Shown here one piece after another: positions 43,996 to 55,479 of a stretch of 64,000 nucleotides of DNA (position 1 is its first letter; the number at the start of each line of letters is the position of its first letter). The notes beneath the pieces are model-generated. The model saw only the letters and a program-made list of their open reading frames with translations, made no database searches and was not told where the DNA came from. The DNA is from Ryuthela nishihirai (taxonomy: Eukaryota; Arthropoda; Arachnida; Araneae; Heptathelidae). Made by a program: the position numbers and the translations under genes. The stretch is from positions 64,243,817 through 64,307,816 of the forward strand of contig JAWZYU010000030.1 of assembly GCA_038380435.1 (NCBI GenBank). The letters are read 5' to 3'.

Positions 43996-44595
43996 TGTAC
44001 AGACTTGTATCCTGAAAAGCATAAGTGTAGATTGCAGCTTTGACAGTGTCAATATTTCTCAGCTTTTCCACACTCTGCCATGGTTAGAAAAGAACCTCCA
44101 TTGAATTTGCAAAGGATGAAAAGATATGAACCTGTGTGTGTATATACATTAAAAATACCTTAGATGGCCTTGACAAGAGGCTTCCAGAAACTCCCAGAAC
44201 AGTGACATTTTCTGGAAAACAGACTAAGGCATTTCAGCAAAAAAGTGATATGTTCACCCAGAATCAGACATTAAAAAAATATGAAGGAGAGACCAAAAGG
44301 TTATACTTGCAAAACAGCCTTTTTTTTTTTTGTCATATGTATCTCTTCTAATGTTAAAATAGTATATTTAAATGAGCTGAAGGCAACTAAATAAAGACAA
44401 CTTTTGAAGAATTGGCTGGGGGTTATGGGGGATGAGTTTCAATAGGTAGGTACCCAAACTCAAGCCCCCTGACAAAATATTCTTACCTATTGAGCTATCC
44501 CACTTGTTCAGTCTTCAGCTAATGGGAGACTACTAAGATAATTATGCTTTCTGGAGGTGCTTATGTTACCATCTGTCAATTGCTGTCCACAGAAA

Positions 44596-44915
44596 GATGT
44601 TGTAAGGGTTGTTCAAATAAAAAGTGACAAGTCAGAAATGAAGCATAAAAGATTTATTTTATATATATATATATTGTCCATGCCTGCTGAGATATTTTAT
44701 CCAATATGAAGTTAACAACGCGATACCCTGTTCATAGAATGACTGGCTGTTGTTTGAGCAATTCCATAACCATCCACTCTATCTCTATGTCTGACTTGAA
44801 CATCCTTCCTTTCATGACTATTTTAAAGAACTGAAAATGTTAAAATCACATAGAGAGGTCATAACTGTAGGGAGTATGTTCCAGGCATTCCCAACAATAC
44901 CTGTTCAATGTTGTT
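44596..44915 (-). pseudogene. Mariner-like transposase remnant, C-terminal part
   Basis: The left end GTTGTTCAAATAAAAAGTGA resembles the end of the mariner fragment at 63.2 kb (in reverse). On the - strand the remnant shows EHTPYSYDL near 44890, then VMKG near 44830 and SFYEQGIALLTSYW near 44730, the closing C-terminal motif of SETMAR-like mariners. A SINE at 44928-45309 interrupts it. Beyond the SINE, LHDNASPI (catalytic Asp) can be read near 45330-45350. Confidence 0.7.
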
Positions 44916-44927
44916 AAATTAATTAGG

Positions 44928-45309
44928 TTGGGTTGTTTTACCTCTGAGCAGCACTGTTTTGCACACCAAGGGCTAAATGGCCAGGTCGCATGGACCCTGA
45001 AGGCTCAGAGAAAGTAGGGGGGAGGGGACCCACTGGAACAGCTTTTGGGAGACAGATGGTAGCCTCCTGTCAAAGCCATCCAGCGTCTTTAACATGCACA
45101 GGGTATGGCTCTCCCACACACGGGGCCACAGCTCAATGTCCCATCCGACGGATGGCGGCCTTTTCGAGCCCGGCAGTGTCCCCTACTGACCGTGGGCAGG
45201 GAGGTGAATTTTGCGGAGATAAACCTCAATGCTGACCCAGCTGGGACTCGAACCTGGGAACTACAGATTATGAGCCTGGCACGCTACCGACTGAGCCACC
45301 CCCATCCCC
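44928..45309 (-). repeat. SINE family 2, full copy with 12-bp target duplication
   Basis: 382 bp flanked by AAATTAATTAGG at 44916-44927 and 45310-45321. On the - strand the head reads GGGGTGGCTCAGTCGGTAGC, a tRNA-like A box, then GGTTCGAGTCCCAGC (B box). The body follows and ends in GTAAAACAACCCAA. The clean duplication and good conservation mark a rather recent insertion into a mariner remnant. Confidence 0.93.
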
Positions 45310-45321
45310 AAATTAATTAGG

Positions 45322-45440
45322 TAATATGGGGCTTGCATTATCATGCAACAGCCTTCCTGCTCAAAAATACTGGGCACCTGACTTTATTGCCTACTTTAAA
45401 TGACCCAAAATCAACTTTGCTATAAAGTAGTTTTTCATGT
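45322..45440 (-). pseudogene. Mariner-like remnant continued beyond the SINE
   Basis: On the - strand it carries the catalytic-region motif LHDNASPI, which continues into the piece at 44596-44915 once the SINE is removed. Upstream parts of the transposase are not recognisable. Confidence 0.6.
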
Positions 45441-46144
45441 TGCAGATGAAAAATCATTACCTAACTAGATACCTCTATTGTTATTAAAGTTTATTTTTCT
45501 TTAGAAGCTTAAATATTTGAATTTCTGTGTTTGTGTGATATTTTGTGTTCTGTTGATAACTTTAGGCTCAGTAAAATTAGAGCAGTGGTTTTAAAACCAA
45601 GTTCATAAAATGATTAAAAAAATTGATATTTTGCATGTTTTTGTAATTATTTTTTTAAATTATACATTATTAACGTAATATTTATTTTTACACAGAGTAA
45701 GAATATTATTTGGTAGATCATTTACAAAGTATTATCAATTAAGACTCCTGTTCCTAGATGGCATCAGACTTGATTATAATGAAAAGTTATTATTTTATGT
45801 ATTTGTTTCTGTGCACATTGGTTGTCTACTTTGTGTGCACTACCAATTCTAGAAAAATTTAGGGTTTTGTGAAAAATTTGTGTTTGAAAAACTTTTGTGA
45901 CTGAAAACATTTGACCAGCACTGAACTAGATCTTGTTCTCATAATCATTTACCCTGTAAGAAATTATTTTGTAATTATAAATGCAAATTTAGATAATTTT
46001 TAAATGCATTAGCATCTTATGAATGTTTCATGTTTATTATTTATAATCATTTCTCAATATATTTATCATTATTCGTCTAGAAATAAAACTAACTGATCAT
46101 TACATATACACTTATTAGAGTATTGCATGTTTTTCTGTTTGCAG
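45441..46144. other. Intron G-H, distal part, no recognised feature
   Basis: AT-rich with no family resemblance. It runs into the TTTGCAG acceptor of exon H. Confidence 0.5.
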
Positions 46145-46250
46145 ATATTGCAATCACCTCATCAGTGAAGAATTGGACACTGTGGTACTCAGCCTTCTTG
46201 GTGATCTTGCACGTTTTCAAGACAGAATGTACCAAAAAGATCCTGTGAAA
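46145..46250 (+). CDS. SECISBP2L: SECISBP2-like coding exon H
   Basis: Acceptor TTTGCAG ends at 46144 and the donor is AAA|GTAAAA at 46250/46251. It enters in phase 2 and leaves in phase 0, encoding YCNHLISEELDTVVLSLLGD, then LARFQDRMYQKDPVK. The EYCN-x-L-I-x-x-E-L-D and F-Q-x-R-x-Y-Q-K-D-P pattern is a hallmark of the helical segment that packs before the L7Ae core in SBP2 proteins. No frame damage is seen. Confidence 0.92.
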
Positions 46251-47064
46251 GTAAAATATAGTAATTTGTTATATTAACTTATGCTTCAGATTTATGAGTT
46301 ATTATAAATATTACAGAAAATTAAAATAAATTTTGTATCAATAATCAGCGAAAGAGAAGGGCTCTTAATTTCACAGACTAAAATTTAGTCATAAACATTA
46401 TTTTTTTTAGTTTGAGATATTTTTAAATGATTAATTCTTTTACCTATTAACCCATTGGCCTACAAATATTTCCATACTAAACATGCCCGGAATTACTATT
46501 TTATGAAATGAAGTTTTACATAATATGTATAACATGCAATTTCACCTAATTTTTATAATGATTTTTATGAGAGCACTTTCATCACTAAAACATGAACTTT
46601 CTTCTTTTGATTTGCCACTGACACCGACTAAACACTTCACTATCTTAGGAATTATTATTTTTCTGAAGATTTGCACCTCCTTTAGTATTAAAATGTACAA
46701 AATTATGTGACATAAAATGTGTTGCACTTTGCTTTATCTTACAAGGTTGAGATGCCATTTTTGCTACTAAAGAATGCTGGGATATCACAAATTTCTATAT
46801 AAGAATTCTTTCACTATTCATCAATTTTGTATTAAGACTGGCATTGCTGTTATTACATATTCAAACTTCCATAACTCATAAAATATTGAATGAAATGTGT
46901 TGAGAAATCGAGATATTGGTATAGTTAATTGATATCTTTGTCTGCTATCACATTTAAAAAAAAAAATTTTGAAGAGATAGAACTTCAGCATTAGCTTCCT
47001 ATTGACATAACATAGGGTTGTTCCTTAATATATGGAAACCAGTGTATATTACTCACCATCCCTT

Positions 47065-47455
47065 GGCACAGGAATTAGTTGAATCAGTAGCTCACCAGGC
47101 TTGTAATATGCAGTTCCCAGGTTCGAATCCCAGCTGGGTCAGTGTTGAGATTTATCTCTACAAAACTCCCTGCCCTGCTCTCAGTCAGTGGGGTACACCA
47201 ATGGGCTTGGAAAGGCCACCATCCATTGGATGGGATGTTAAGCCATGGCCCCGTGTGTGGGAGAACCATACCTTGTGCATGTTAAAGAACATACTGGATG
47301 GATTTAACAAGAGGCTATCACCTGTCTCCTAACACTGTCCAGTGGGTCCTCTTCACCAACCTTCTCTGTGCCAATCTCTCTGCCATTTTGCCATTGTGTG
47401 AAAAAAAAAAATGCCACTCAGAAGTAAACCAAACTCTCTTCTGATTATAATTTAG
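47065..47455 (+). repeat. SINE family 2 copy
   Basis: The head AGTAGCTCACCAGGCTTGTA and the B box GGTTCGAATCCCAGC are followed by the body (GATTTATCTCTACAAAACTC, GATGTTAAGCCATGGCCCC) and the tail (TTGCCATTGTGTG, then a poly(A) run and TGCCACTCAGAAGTAAAcCA). Confidence 0.88.
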
Positions 47456-47944
47456 TGACAGTTTTAGTAATTAATATTAATAAGACTATTAGCTTTCGAT
47501 TATTTTTCATTGATTCTTTCCTTAATGAATTACACTTTGCATTTATAAAGATATTACTCAAGAAGTTTTTATTAGCTAAATATGAAGAATTAAAAAAAAA
47601 GATTTGGTAGCACGCATTTCTATGTATGTGTTTACAGATTTTGTCAGTTTTTTTTTTTCCTTAACCAGCTCAGTAAAAATTGAAATAGTTTGGGTGGACT
47701 CGAACATTATAATTGTAACATTATAATTATAACATTAACATTTCTCTGGCTCAAAAATTTTAGCTACTTATCTGTTGTCCATACCAGTCCAGGTATTATT
47801 TTACTATGCACCATTCCAGTGCCATTAATATTAATGCTGAAATATTTGAACCCTTTTTTTTAATTATATGGAAATAAATAAGTTTTACATAAATGGTAAA
47901 AATTAGCATTGCACATGTTTAAACTGAGATTGAAAATCACTGAA

Positions 47945-48085
47945 AATATTCTTTAACATCAAACTCAAAGTTAGAGGAAAATTCTCTTGAGCCAAGTGCA
48001 ATATGAGCCTACAAACTCCTGATAATATGTCAAATACTCTGACCATTGAAATGTGGGCCACCAATCAAGATTTTCCCTTTTAATG
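47945..48085 (-). repeat. SINE family 3 fragment
   Basis: AAGTTAGAGGAAAATTCTCT, GATAATATGTCAAATACTCTG and CACCAATCAAGATTTTC match the reverse strand of family 3, diverged. A related fragment follows at 48230-48360. Confidence 0.65.
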
Positions 48086-48229
48086 ATATGAACCATCCAT
48101 CAGCAGTGCACAATCATATGTGTGGTGTCAGGAGCTTCTGCTTCCAAATAGCAAGAAGGTAGATGGTTAAAGTATATTCTGAGTATACCAGTATTCACTA
48201 GTAAAGATCTGATTTTGATTCGACTGCAA

Positions 48230-48360
48230 GTCAATGAAAGCATGCTTGAATATCAGACTCAAAGAGGAAGAACTATCTTCAGCCAGTTGGGATATAAACC
48301 CACAACCCCCTAATATCAGATCAGGTGTTCTGATCACTGGTCTATCTACCATCAATATAA
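48230..48360 (-). repeat. SINE family 3 fragment
   Basis: GGGATATAAACCCACAACCC, CCTAATATCAGATCAGGTGT and TCTGATCACTGGTCTA preserve the tRNA-like T-arm and anticodon-arm region in reverse. Confidence 0.6.
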
Positions 48361-48369
48361 TGTTGTATA

Positions 48370-50195
48370 CTTAGAGTGTACTTGAGGAAAGAAGGTAGGG
48401 CTAGTGATTGGAGAATGCAGGTGGAAAGCATTAAGTGAAGACATCAAGAGTTGTACTTCTACTATTAGTTAGGATAGCTTTAGAATTAAAATTGAATTTA
48501 GGTTAGATGACACAAAAATTCTTCTCAGAACTAAGTCCTACAAATATAGGTTAGGTAGAGTACTCCAGTGAATGCTCCTAGACTGCATATAGTCTCAAGA
48601 TCAAGACCACATTGAACAAAAGTGATATACTTTTATCTAAATGGCTACTCCTTTACAAAAGTCACCTCCCCCTCCTGCAATGAGGGAAAGAGGGTCATCG
48701 CTTGGGCTGCAGTCACTAAAACATTAAAAGAAATAATGAACTGCTACAAATAAAAAAAACAGCTTAACAATCAAATGGATACCAAGTCATAATAATATCA
48801 AAAAAAAAAAGTCATAATAATATCAAAAGCAATGAAAATGCAGACAAAATAGCAACAACAGTGCATCAAAAGGAAGAACTAACCCTCAAAGCAGTGACTA
48901 CATCAAAAGGAAAAACTTAACCATCATGTAGAATGAATTTCAAGAGTATATAAATCAGGCCAGTACAACAATCAACAACCAAAGAATGAATGTAATGAAA
49001 AACCATACAATTCCCAAGCATCTCCAATAGAAAACAAAATTCCTAATAAGGATAATATAGGATATAAAAAAATACGGACAGGACATGTCATATAAAATGC
49101 CTATCTCTGCAAAATAAAAAGAAAAGTCCTAACTGCATGATATGGAAAGTCTCAGAAATAGCAGAACATCTGCTGCTAAGCTGCCAAAAATATATCCAGT
49201 GTGGACATTCCCAAAATGAATACTGTAAACTAACATCAACAAACTTCATAATAAAAAACATTCTACATCCAGAAGAAACTGGGGGAGAAAAAGAGGTAAA
49301 ATTTTGGGTGTGTTCTTCAAGTATCCAACAAATATCAATCTATATGACAAAATATAGAGCTAAAACAAAGATAATCTAACCAATCTCACCAGAAATAGCA
49401 TAGTGAAATGTTGTTACAAAAAAAGTGACTTAGATATCAATAGTCAAACTTGAAAACAAGATAAGTGGAAATTGACTTACATAGTCATAGATAAATCTAA
49501 AACAGTGATAAACTCCTCCCACCCAATATTGCAAGATACTCAAAACTTTAAATAGGTACTTAAATATCTGGCAAACGATGAGAAGCCACTCCCACTGGCA
49601 GCAAACGAATCCACCAGGAAATAGCACACTACAGAAAAACCATTCCTATGACAAAAAATCGCCATACCACTCTCAGAAAATGGCAGATACAAGCAAAACA
49701 GTGTGAGACAAACCAAATAAAAAGCTATGTTGAACAAACTATAAAATAACTTCAAGCCATGATAAAGACCTAAATCCTCAAGCAATGGAAACAGACATAG
49801 CCCATAGATCAAAATAAAACTATTAGACCAAAGTATGTAATAAAAGGCACAAAAGGAAATTAATTTTAAATTGCCCTTCCATACACTTGGATGGTCAAAA
49901 TCGACAATTTTGGGGACTTCAATGCCCCCCCCCCCCCCACTCCCCAACTTTACTCTTTCCAAAAAATCTTCAACATGGCCCAGGATCAAAAGAAGACAAA
50001 AAAAGTGAGTGAAAAAAAAACAGAAAACAGCTACAGAAAAAGGATGGTGGGGGGAGGTAATGGAATTGAGGGATGAAAGGTGACTTCTCAAGGCATGAAT
50101 TTAACACAAGGCAACAACAGACATTGGTAATCAACTAGCAAAATCAAATCACAGTTAAAAACTTACTAAAAATCCCTTAGGGCAAAAATGTAAAC
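48370..50195. other. A-rich block of unknown origin
   Basis: About 1.8 kb is strongly A-rich and T-poor on the + strand compared with neighbours, with a C-run at 49925-49940 and a short duplication (GTCATAATAATATCAAAA at 48788 and 48811). Strand bias of this kind suits the sense strand of an old LINE, but no reverse transcriptase or endonuclease motif can be read. The - strand frame of 183 codons at 49540-50091 is a compositional by-product. Confidence 0.4.
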
Positions 50196-50206
50196 AAATT
50201 GAAACT

Positions 50207-50392
50207 GCATATGGCCGAGTGTTTAGCATGCTTGGCTACTTATCTAAGGGACCTGTGTTCGAGCCCCGGGTAAGGCATGGTTGTGTGTGCTGTTTTTCTG
50301 CTGAGATCCTGCCATCCTCTCAGATCTCCTACTATGGCATATAAACTGACAGACTCCTGTCAGACCTCTGTGGCAAGCAGCTGCTTGAGGGG
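50207..50392 (+). repeat. tRNA-derived SINE, family 1 (copy 5)
   Basis: ATGGCCGAGTGTTTAGCATG, GTTCGAGCCCCGGGTAAGGC (B box), TTTTCTGCTGAGATCCTGCC and GGCAAGCAGCTGCTTGAGGG are present, followed by (ATTT)n. Confidence 0.9.
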
Positions 50393-50606
50393 GTATTTAT
50401 TTATTTATTTATATAGATATGTAGCAAAGTTGGACAAATAACAAAACAAAATAGAAGGTTTAGAAGCCCTGCTGTTCGTTTTTAGTAGGATTAAAAAAAA
50501 GAGCGCTTGAACTATTTTTTGTCATAACACTAGTTGGAAGCAGACAGTCGTCTTTATGTGACATGCATATGTGATTGTGTATACTATAGAAAATTCATAT
50601 CATTAA

Positions 50607-52743
50607 CACTTCCCAGATCTAGCTATTTTTTCACTCTGATCAAGAAAAAAAAAATTAACTTTAGAACTTTTTTGCCAAATTAATCAGCATTTAATTCTAG
50701 ATTTTCTGAAAATAAAATATTTAACAAAAAAGACAACTAGTTTTATTTTAATAGGACGTTTTTAGAATCATGTAATAAAAAAAAATGCATCTGGTGACAC
50801 ATAAAAATTTAGTTAAAAAAAACCTAATAGACAGATATGATTATAATGCACATGAATAGAAAGCTTATTTATTTCTGAATAATATAAAAATAAATATTTG
50901 CTTGAAATAAGAAAATTACTCCCTTTTTGGAATTTTTTTCCTGGTACTATACTTTGAGAAAAGTCCAGGCAGGCTTTTAGGCAATTGTTCTGAGTCAGAT
51001 AAATAAGTCAACTTTCGAATTTTTTTTTTAAATGACCAATCAACAAAAATATGTCATGTTACTTACCAAATTAAACAGAATATAATTACTAATTTTATGA
51101 AAATAAATAATTTAAACAAATTTACAAGCATATTGATTTTAATATGTCTTTTGCAATGTGATATGGTAAAAAAGTAGATCGGACTGTACAATTAAGGCTT
51201 AATTTTGGAAAACCTGATGAAAAAAAATAGTTAAATTATATATTAATCAAAAGGAAATTTCCTCCTGAATAATATAATATTTAACTGAAACACGATTTTT
51301 ATTTCTTTTAATGATACTTTTTGGTATCGTATATTTTGTATTGTATATTTTAAACACAGCCAGTGTTATACAAAGTGACTTGGACTTTTCACATTAATGG
51401 GATTTTCTGAACTGGTTATGAATGGGGAAAAACTTACTTGGCTGCTCTTTTTTACTAAAATTATGAATTTTTGCTTTGGGCATTGGAGTTTGGTGATCTT
51501 GACTAAGTGCAAAAAGGTGTGTGCACCAAAGCAAAAAAAATGTTATATCGTCAGAGTGACACAGCCAAGATACTGAGGTGGAAGGAGGTTTAAAATCATT
51601 CAATGTAAACATAAAAACTCAATTTTTTTCATGAAAATTTTCTAGGGAAGGAGTGAAACATCCACAGAGAGTTTAGCAGGAGGGGGGGGAGGGGATAAAA
51701 ACCCTTCCTGAAGTTGCCCTTCCACATGAGGACTAATTTCCATTCCAAAAAAGTTCTTTTTGCTTTTGTATCCAAGACCTCATTTATTTTCAGCAAGCGA
51801 TACAAAATCGAATTTTTTAACTGGAAAACGAAGAAATAATAAAGTACAAAAATCATATAACCTAATGCAATGTTAAAATATCTACTAGCAAAAAGTTGTA
51901 AGCCAGCCATCCAATGTAGCATAACTCTGATAACGATCAGACAAAAAAAAATCGATAACTTACAGAAATAAAGTAAATCCACAGAAATGAAAACTAAGGT
52001 TTAATTATAAAAGGAAACGAAATACCGACTTTATGAAGAGAGTGTATATCCATTTAATCCATGTAAAAAACGTGACATGCAGCCGCTTAGCAGATGGCTG
52101 GCTCTCCCCACACTTGCACATATGAGCAAGCAGTTAGAATAGCTGCTACTTCCTCCTCCTATTGTGACACTGTGCATTGAGCAGTATGAGCTTATTTTTA
52201 CTTTCAGTTTTGATCTAAAGGGTGGGAAAGATGTATAGAATGATGGGATAAATGATAAAAATAATTCTAGGGATAGTGAATAGGTTTAAGGCAGAAAAGA
52301 GTGTAAAATGGGTGGGAAAAACAGAGGTATGTACTTTGTAATTACTTCCAAAATCTTCCGTTTTTAAAAATAGCAGTTTTTTGTTGTTTTTTTTTTTTAG
52401 AAGATTTTCGAAAATTTATGGAAAAATATGTTGATAATAGTTCAAATCAAACTTGTGTGTCTAAATCAGGTGATTGCTTCAATACAGAGTAACTTTAACA
52501 AACATACCAGCAATACTGTAAAGCGCTTCTGAAATATGAAAGTCGGATGGCTTTATTGAATTATTTATATTGTAGTTTAATAAAATATGCATCAAAGGAA
52601 AAAAGAAAATATTATTTTTCAAGCTTGAATTACATATTTTTAAAAGATATACATAAAAAAATTTTCAAACGGCAATTAAAAAAAAATCGAAGTTTCATGT
52701 GTTGTACAAAAAACGTCTATTGATGTCCTTGACCTGGGAAGGG
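50607..52743. mobile_element. piggyBac-like non-autonomous DNA element (2137 bp), inverted relative to 10071-12514
   Basis: TTAA stands outside both ends (50603-50606 and 52744-52747). The ends are CACTTCCCAGATC and the complement of CCCTTCCCAGGTC. The interior matches 10071-12514 in reverse: e.g. GCATTTAATTCTAGATTTTC against GAAAATCCAGAATTAAATGC, and ACACAGCCAGTGTTATACAA against TTGTATAACACTGGCTGTGT. No transposase is visible. It is the second complete member of the family. Confidence 0.85.
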
Positions 52744-52769
52744 TTAATAGAGGAAACCATGATCTGCAG

Positions 52770-52900
52770 TCATTGACTGAGTGGTCAGAGATGACACGTT
52801 ATCAGTAGTTCAGGGTTATATCTCACCTGGCCAAAAATAATTTTTGTTCTGATTTTCAGCCTGGCATTCAAAAATGCTTTCATTGAATTTCAGTTGAATA
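52770..52900 (+). repeat. SINE family 3 fragment
   Basis: GACTGAGTGGTCAGAGATGA, CACGTTATCAGTAGTTCAGGG and TATATCTCACCTGGCC show the tRNA-like head in diverged form. Confidence 0.5.
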
Positions 52901-53384
52901 AACATAAAATATTTTCATGTAAATTCCGATGGTGCACTGTTTCACACAATGTTTTTTAACAATGGAAACTATTATCAGCTTCTCTTGTGATCTTCACAAG
53001 AGCAATGACTTTTAATATATGTGAGGTACAGTTTGGCACGCTATAGCATCATTTATTAGTATGACATGAAACCATAATTGGTCAACTAATCTATGAATAT
53101 GACTAAGCTTTCTTGGATGGTGAGGGAAACATACACTCATCTGAATAATTTTGTACATTTGTATGTTGTATATAGAGGGTTATTCATAAAACTTAACAAA
53201 CCATATGAAATTGTTAGATTTCTGTATTTTTTTTATTGTAGTTAAATGATAAATATATAAAGATTAAAAAACTAACACGCTATAAGGAAACAAACTATCC
53301 TTGATTAAATATGGCAATTATGAATGTCGTGTGATTGGATGTAACCTTCTGACTCATTTGGAAGGGGGGGGGGGAGCAAAGGGT

Positions 53385-53720
53385 CTCAGTTAGTAGAACA
53401 CCAGGCTTGTAATCTGCAGTTCCCAGGTGTGAGTTCCAGCTGGGTCAGGATTGAGATTTATCTCCACAAAATTCCCCACCCTGCCCTCGATCAATTGGGG
53501 ACACCAATTGGCTAGGAAAGGTCGTAATCTGTTGGGTAGGATGTTAAGCTGTGGCCCCATGTGTGGGAGAGCCATACCTTGTACACATTAAAGAACACAC
53601 TGGATGGTTTTGATGGGGAGGCTGTCTCTCAATCTCCTCTGAGTCTTTGGGGTCCTTGTAGCCTGGCCATTTAGCCCATTGTGTGCAAAGATTGCCGCTT
53701 AATGGTAAAACAACCCAACT
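53385..53720 (+). repeat. SINE family 2 copy
   Basis: It carries TCTCAGTTAGTAGAACACCA, TGTAATCTGCAGTTCCCAGG, GAGTTCCAGCTGGGTCAGGA, GATGTTAAGCTGTGGCCCCA and the tail GGTAAAACAACCC. The head is slightly diverged. Confidence 0.88.
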
Positions 53721-54359
53721 CATTTGGAGGGGAGGAAAGGATAGTTGAGGTCTATATTTATCAATTGTTAACATTATAAGTTGATTTTAAGCCACCCAAA
53801 AATTTATTTTTTACAAGAATGAGCTTTTATTTTTAAGCAGTATTTTTTTTATCCACATTTATAAGAGACATTAGATCTATATAAGAAGATAGTTGAATAA
53901 TTTGATGCCTCATAAAACAGTGATACTTCAAATACTGCAGCCTTTTTTCCATGTTTGTAGTATTTCTGTTGTGCATGAACTGAAAAAGATTGACAAGAAA
54001 GTGTGGGTAGAATACTGCCACTGTATACCACTGTATACATTGTTTCATTCATCTTGGAATTCACATTCTCTATAGCCTTTATTTTCTGATGAAGCTTGGT
54101 TCACCTAGATGGTTTTTCAATATTAGAACCATTGAATCTAGTCCACAGAAAATCTGCACAAAATGTTTTAACAATATTTATATTCAAGAAAAGTATACAG
54201 TGGAACAATTTCAAAAAAAATGTATAATAGGGTCATTTTTTACCAAAAGATTGATGGTGGTGTGTATACTGGGACATTTTTAATCAGTTTGAAAAAGCTA
54301 AATTTTCCATTTTTTTTTTTCCTTTGTTCGAAATATATTGAAAAAAATTCCTTTTTTAG
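53721..54359. other. Intron before exon I, no recognised feature
   Basis: AT-rich; small open frames on both strands look random. It ends in the TTTTTTAG acceptor of exon I. Confidence 0.5.
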
Positions 54360-54474
54360 GCTCGCATGAAACGAAGACTGGTGTATGGATTGAAGGAAGT
54401 AACTAAACATTTGAAATTAAGGAAATTAAAATGCATAATTATTGCTCCAGATGTGGAAAACATAAAAGCACAAG
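54360..54474 (+). CDS. SECISBP2L: SECISBP2-like coding exon I (L7Ae domain, first half)
   Basis: Acceptor TTTTTTAG ends at 54359; the donor is CAAG|GTAGAT at 54474/54475. It enters in phase 0 and leaves in phase 1, encoding ARMKRRLVYGLKEVTKHLKL, then RKLKCIIIAPDVENIKAQ. GLKEVTKHLK is the L7Ae-type RNA-contact helix: in the family the Gly and following residues hold the kink-turn (non-canonical G.A) core of SECIS. CIIIAPDVE is the next strand. An almost perfect 27-bp hairpin lies 56 bases after the donor. Confidence 0.95.
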
Positions 54475-54530
54475 GTAGATTTTATATTTGTCATACAGTT
54501 TTAATATACTGTCCTAGTTTGAACAAGCAT

Positions 54531-54588
54531 TTATAAGAATATTCATGAGTACTTAATGTAAATTAAGTACTCATGACTATTCTTATAA
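54531..54588. repeat. Near-perfect 27-bp hairpin, intronic
   Basis: The left arm (54531-54557, starting TTATAAGAATATTCATGAGT) and the right arm (54562-54588) pair with one mismatch around a GTAA loop. The hairpin stands 56 bases after the donor of exon I. It could be a tiny foldback element or a structured RNA; nothing in the sequence decides. Confidence 0.85.
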
Positions 54589-55044
54589 AAGTACTATTAA
54601 ATAACTTGTATATTGGTATTCAACTATAGAAAATAAAACTGAAACATCCACTTTCTGTTTTGCAAAAATAATCTTTTTAGCTGGTATTCATTAAATGTAG
54701 AAAATAAAGTTTATGTTTAATCAAATATTAAGTAATTGTGAAAAAATTCATCAAGCCATCTCCCAGAATGAACAGGTGGAATCACCACTTTCTTAGCTCA
54801 AATGGTTAGTGCAGTGGTTTCTAACTTTACAGGTGAAGCATGATTTTGATGGAATTGCAGGGAAATTACGTAAAAGAACATTCAAATGTTGCTGCTTGGT
54901 AAAGTTACTATTTGCTTAAAATTTTACACTTATAGAATAGTGGACATCCATTAATTTTTACAAATAAAACCTGATTTTTATTTGGTCATTGTGTACAGCA
55001 CCTAAAACCAAATATGACTAATAATTGTGATGGTGGAAGGATAC

Positions 55045-55365
55045 ACACACTCACGGATGGATGGATGGATGCCTGCCCATCCACCCTCCCTGAGCTACAG
55101 CTGCTGCATTTTTCCACTGTAGGCCAATCCTAGCAAGGTCCTGTTTGACATTGTCTGCCCACAGCATCCTAGGTCTCCCCCTCTTTCTGAGGCCTTTAGG
55201 CACACTGTTCATAACCCTATTCGCCAATCTATAATCATTCATATGGGCAACATGGCCAAACCAACGCAGTCTCTCTGCACAATATGCTGCTTAAAGGAGG
55301 TTGTAAACTCCTTTGCCTAACCTCATCATTAGCAAAAAAGTTGAACCACCTAATGCCCAAGATAC
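55045..55365 (-). mobile_element. RTE retrotransposon 3' fragment (copy 5)
   Basis: On the - strand it encodes MNDYRLANRVMNSVPKGLRK, then RGRPRMLWADNVKQDLARIG, the C-terminal end of the RTE protein. It is followed by a (GGAT)-type microsatellite ATGGATGGATGGATG (read on +) at 55055-55072. It is cut at about 55365. It has the same orientation as the RTE copy at 58.9-61.3 kb. Confidence 0.85.
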
Positions 55366-55479
55366 TGCATGTGCAGTGAACAGTGTTGAGTGTGCAGTGA
55401 ACATGCACACATGTTCAATCACTGTAAATAGCATTAAGTAGTGCTGATATACACCAAATGGACAAATTATTATATGCAC

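Noticed and set aside
43826..44104. Open frames at 43.8-45.3 and 56.4-56.7 kb as genes
   Set aside because: They lie wholly within SINE family 2 copies and recur with each copy.
45240..45309. Possible tRNA gene on the - strand
   Set aside because: It is the head of a SINE with a 12-bp target duplication; six other copies share the body.
49540..50091. 183-codon open frame on the - strand with hydrophobic stretches
   Set aside because: It follows from the A-rich bias of the + strand (T-rich on -, giving Phe/Leu/Ser). There is no domain, splice context or repeat copy.
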